A stretch of 14,188 nt of DNA from Candidatus Alloscillospira gallinarum (GTDB lineage: Bacteria; Bacillota; Clostridia; Oscillospirales; Oscillospiraceae), in contig CAJFTV010000068.1 of assembly GCA_904420055.1 (NCBI GenBank), positions 1 through 14,188 on the forward strand, given 5' to 3'. A program made the position numbers and the translations under genes. Of this stretch, positions 12,805 to 14,188 are shown piece by piece. The stretch's first letter is position 1. Each line of letters opens with the position of its first letter. Below the pieces are notes generated by a model that saw only the letters and a program-made list of their open reading frames with translations, searched no databases and had not been told where the DNA came from.

Positions 12805-14188
12805 TGAGACGGAAATCTGCCTGGTTTAAAAACAACTTCCGTGAGATAAAACACACCTTTGCCAGATATCTTGCGATTTTCGCCATAATCGCACTGGGTG
12901 TGGGTTTTTTCTCCGGATTGACCGTAACAAGAAAGGCCATGATTCTCACCTGCAACGACTACGTCTCCGAGACAGGCTTTTACGATTTCCGCCTTATAAG
13001 CACCCTGGGACTAACTGATAATGACGTGAATTATTTCTCCCAGATGAGCGGAGTAAAAGCGGCGGAGGGCTCTGTCTCAGTGGATTTCATCGCATACAAC
13101 CACCGGGACGACAAGCAGGTTCTGAAAGCCATGTCCCTTCCGGAAATGGTGAACATGTACACGCTGGAGGCCGGCAGCCTGCCGGAAAACCCTGACGAGT
13201 GCCTTGCCGACTCTTCTGCCTACTCTGAGGAGGACATCGGCACGGTTATAACCGTCGCCGAGGAAAACTCCGACGACACAAAGGACACTCTGGCCTATAG
13301 CGAGTACACGATAACGGGAATATGCCGCTCTTCCCTGTACATGAATTTTGAGCGCGGCACCACAAACATATCAAACGGTGCCATAACAGCCTTTATATAT
13401 ATCCCGGAGGACGGCTTTAACTCCGACTACTACACAGACGTGTACGTCACACTCAATCACAACTATGAGGTATTCAGTGACGAGTATGAAAACTACATCT
13501 CCTCCCTTGAGGACGATTTTCAGGAGGCCGTCGACTACCGCGGTTATCTCCGACGCTCTGACATAGTCTCCGACGCAAACCGCGAGCTCTCCGACGCACA
13601 GACAGAGTACTATGACGGTTATGAGCAGTATTTAAGCGAAAAACAGGAGGCTGAAAATGAGCTGAATTCCGCTCTCAGCCAGCTGAATTCCGCCAAGCGG
13701 GAGATAGAGAAAAACAGCGCCACCCTTGCAAACACCGAGGCACAGCTTGAAACTGCAAGAAATCAGTATAGTGAAGGGCTCGCCCAGTATGAGGAGCAAT
13801 ATGCCGCATATCAGTCTGAAAAGGAGACCCAGCTTCGTGACCTCGACGAAAAGCAGGCAGAAATAACTGCCAACAGGGACACGATAACTCAGGGCATTTC
13901 CGCCATTGAAGACACCGGCATAATCTCCAAGTACGGCCAGCTACAGGCTTCAATTATAGAGGCGGAAGAAGCTCTTTCTGACATGGAGCCGGAGAGCGAG
14001 GAATATGCCCAGCTTCTCGGGGAGCTGGAGATAATGCGCGGACAGCTAAAAGCTATTGAAGACACCGGTGTAATCGCACAGTACAACGAACTGTACAAAA
14101 ACCTTATGGCTGTTGACGCGGCGCAGGAGCAGCTGGACAATGGGCGCGCTGCGGCGGAGGAGGCTTTCGCTCAGGCTGAGGCAGAGTT
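12804..14188 (+). CDS. FtsX/MacB-type ABC permease with extracellular coiled coil (partial, 3' end beyond window)
   Basis: An open frame of 461 codons runs from ATG 12804 to the window end with no stop. The start overlaps the ATPase stop (TAATG) and is preceded by AGAGGAG at 12786-12792. A basic N-terminus (MRRKSAW) precedes one transmembrane helix at about residues 25-46. Then comes an extracellular region: first a globular MacB-periplasmic-like domain (about 55-250), then from about 265 a long Glu/Gln/Ala-rich coiled coil. Within it, AIEDTGIISKYGQL at 367 recurs as AIEDTGVIAQYNEL at 417, a 50-residue period. Large Firmicute FtsX-like permeases place such coiled coils between the first helix and a C-terminal helix bundle; that bundle would lie outside the window. 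A role in exporting or sensing an envelope-active compound, or in driving a cell-wall hydrolase, is inference. Confidence 0.85.
   Translation, partial: MRRKSAWFKNNFREIKHTFARYLAIFAIIALGVGFFSGLTVTRKAMILTCNDYVSETGFYDFRLISTLGLTDNDVNYFSQMSGVKAAEGSVSVDFIAYNHRDDKQVLKAMSLPEMVNMYTLEAGSLPENPDECLADSSAYSEEDIGTVITVAEENSDDTKDTLAYSEYTITGICRSSLYMNFERGTTNISNGAITAFIYIPEDGFNSDYYTDVYVTLNHNYEVFSDEYENYISSLEDDFQEAVDYRGYLRRSDIVSDANRELSDAQTEYYDGYEQYLSEKQEAENELNSALSQLNSAKREIEKNSATLANTEAQLETARNQYSEGLAQYEEQYAAYQSEKETQLRDLDEKQAEITANRDTITQGISAIEDTGIISKYGQLQASIIEAEEALSDMEPESEEYAQLLGELEIMRGQLKAIEDTGVIAQYNELYKNLMAVDAAQEQLDNGRAAAEEAFAQAEAE
13902..14093 (+). repeat. 50-residue repeat in the permease coiled coil
   Basis: The DNA ATTGAAGACACCGG occurs at 13905 and again at 14055, exactly 150 nt apart and in frame. 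The encoded AIEDTG-I-x2-Y-x2-L pattern is repeated. It points to an internal duplication within the coiled coil. Further copies could lie past the window end. Confidence 0.7.

Overview
The window looks like a chromosomal segment from an anaerobic, low-to-mid GC Firmicute of the class Clostridia. Three things suggest this. Promoters are SigA-type, several with an extended TGn -10. Shine-Dalgarno sequences are strong and followed by ATG, GTG or TTG starts. The gene set is typical of such organisms: a DUF1848 radical-SAM-like protein, AzlCD, a coiled-coil M23 hydrolase, and a large 2-hydroxyacyl-CoA dehydratase activase-type protein. I saw no tRNA, rRNA, CRISPR array, insertion sequence or phage gene. 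The species cannot be named from sequence alone.

Layout. (1) Bases 49-2192, plus strand: a DUF1848 protein with a C-terminal radical-SAM cysteine motif, then a SIR2-family protein whose usual catalytic His is replaced by Gln, as in class M sirtuin ADP-ribosyltransferases. A terminator follows. (2) 2336-3457, plus strand: the azlC-azlD pair for branched-chain amino-acid export, with its own promoter and terminator. (3) 3458-3648: no gene, but dense inverted repeats between two bidirectional hairpins, so a candidate structured RNA. (4) 3649-4981, minus strand: a secreted M23 peptidase with an N-terminal coiled coil and a near-consensus promoter. (5) 5112-5847, plus strand: a DEDDh exonuclease with a perfect inverted repeat over its -35. 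(6) 5864-11661, minus strand: a two-gene unit made of a 985-aa double activase/DUF2229 protein and a 425-aa companion overlapping it by 4 nt, then a class II polyphosphate kinase 2 downstream of a hairpin. (7) 12034-14188, plus strand: an ABC ATPase and a large FtsX-type permease with an extracellular coiled coil. The permease runs off the window end.

How they fit. The DUF1848/sirtuin neighbours and the activase/companion pair are the least understood parts. The activase pair implies ATP-driven, Fe-S-based low-potential electron transfer in an anaerobe, substrate unknown. The class II PPK2 would make ADP from AMP and polyphosphate. The M23 hydrolase and the MacB/FtsX-type transporter act at the envelope. 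No single pathway joins all regions; the window reads as several independent transcription units.
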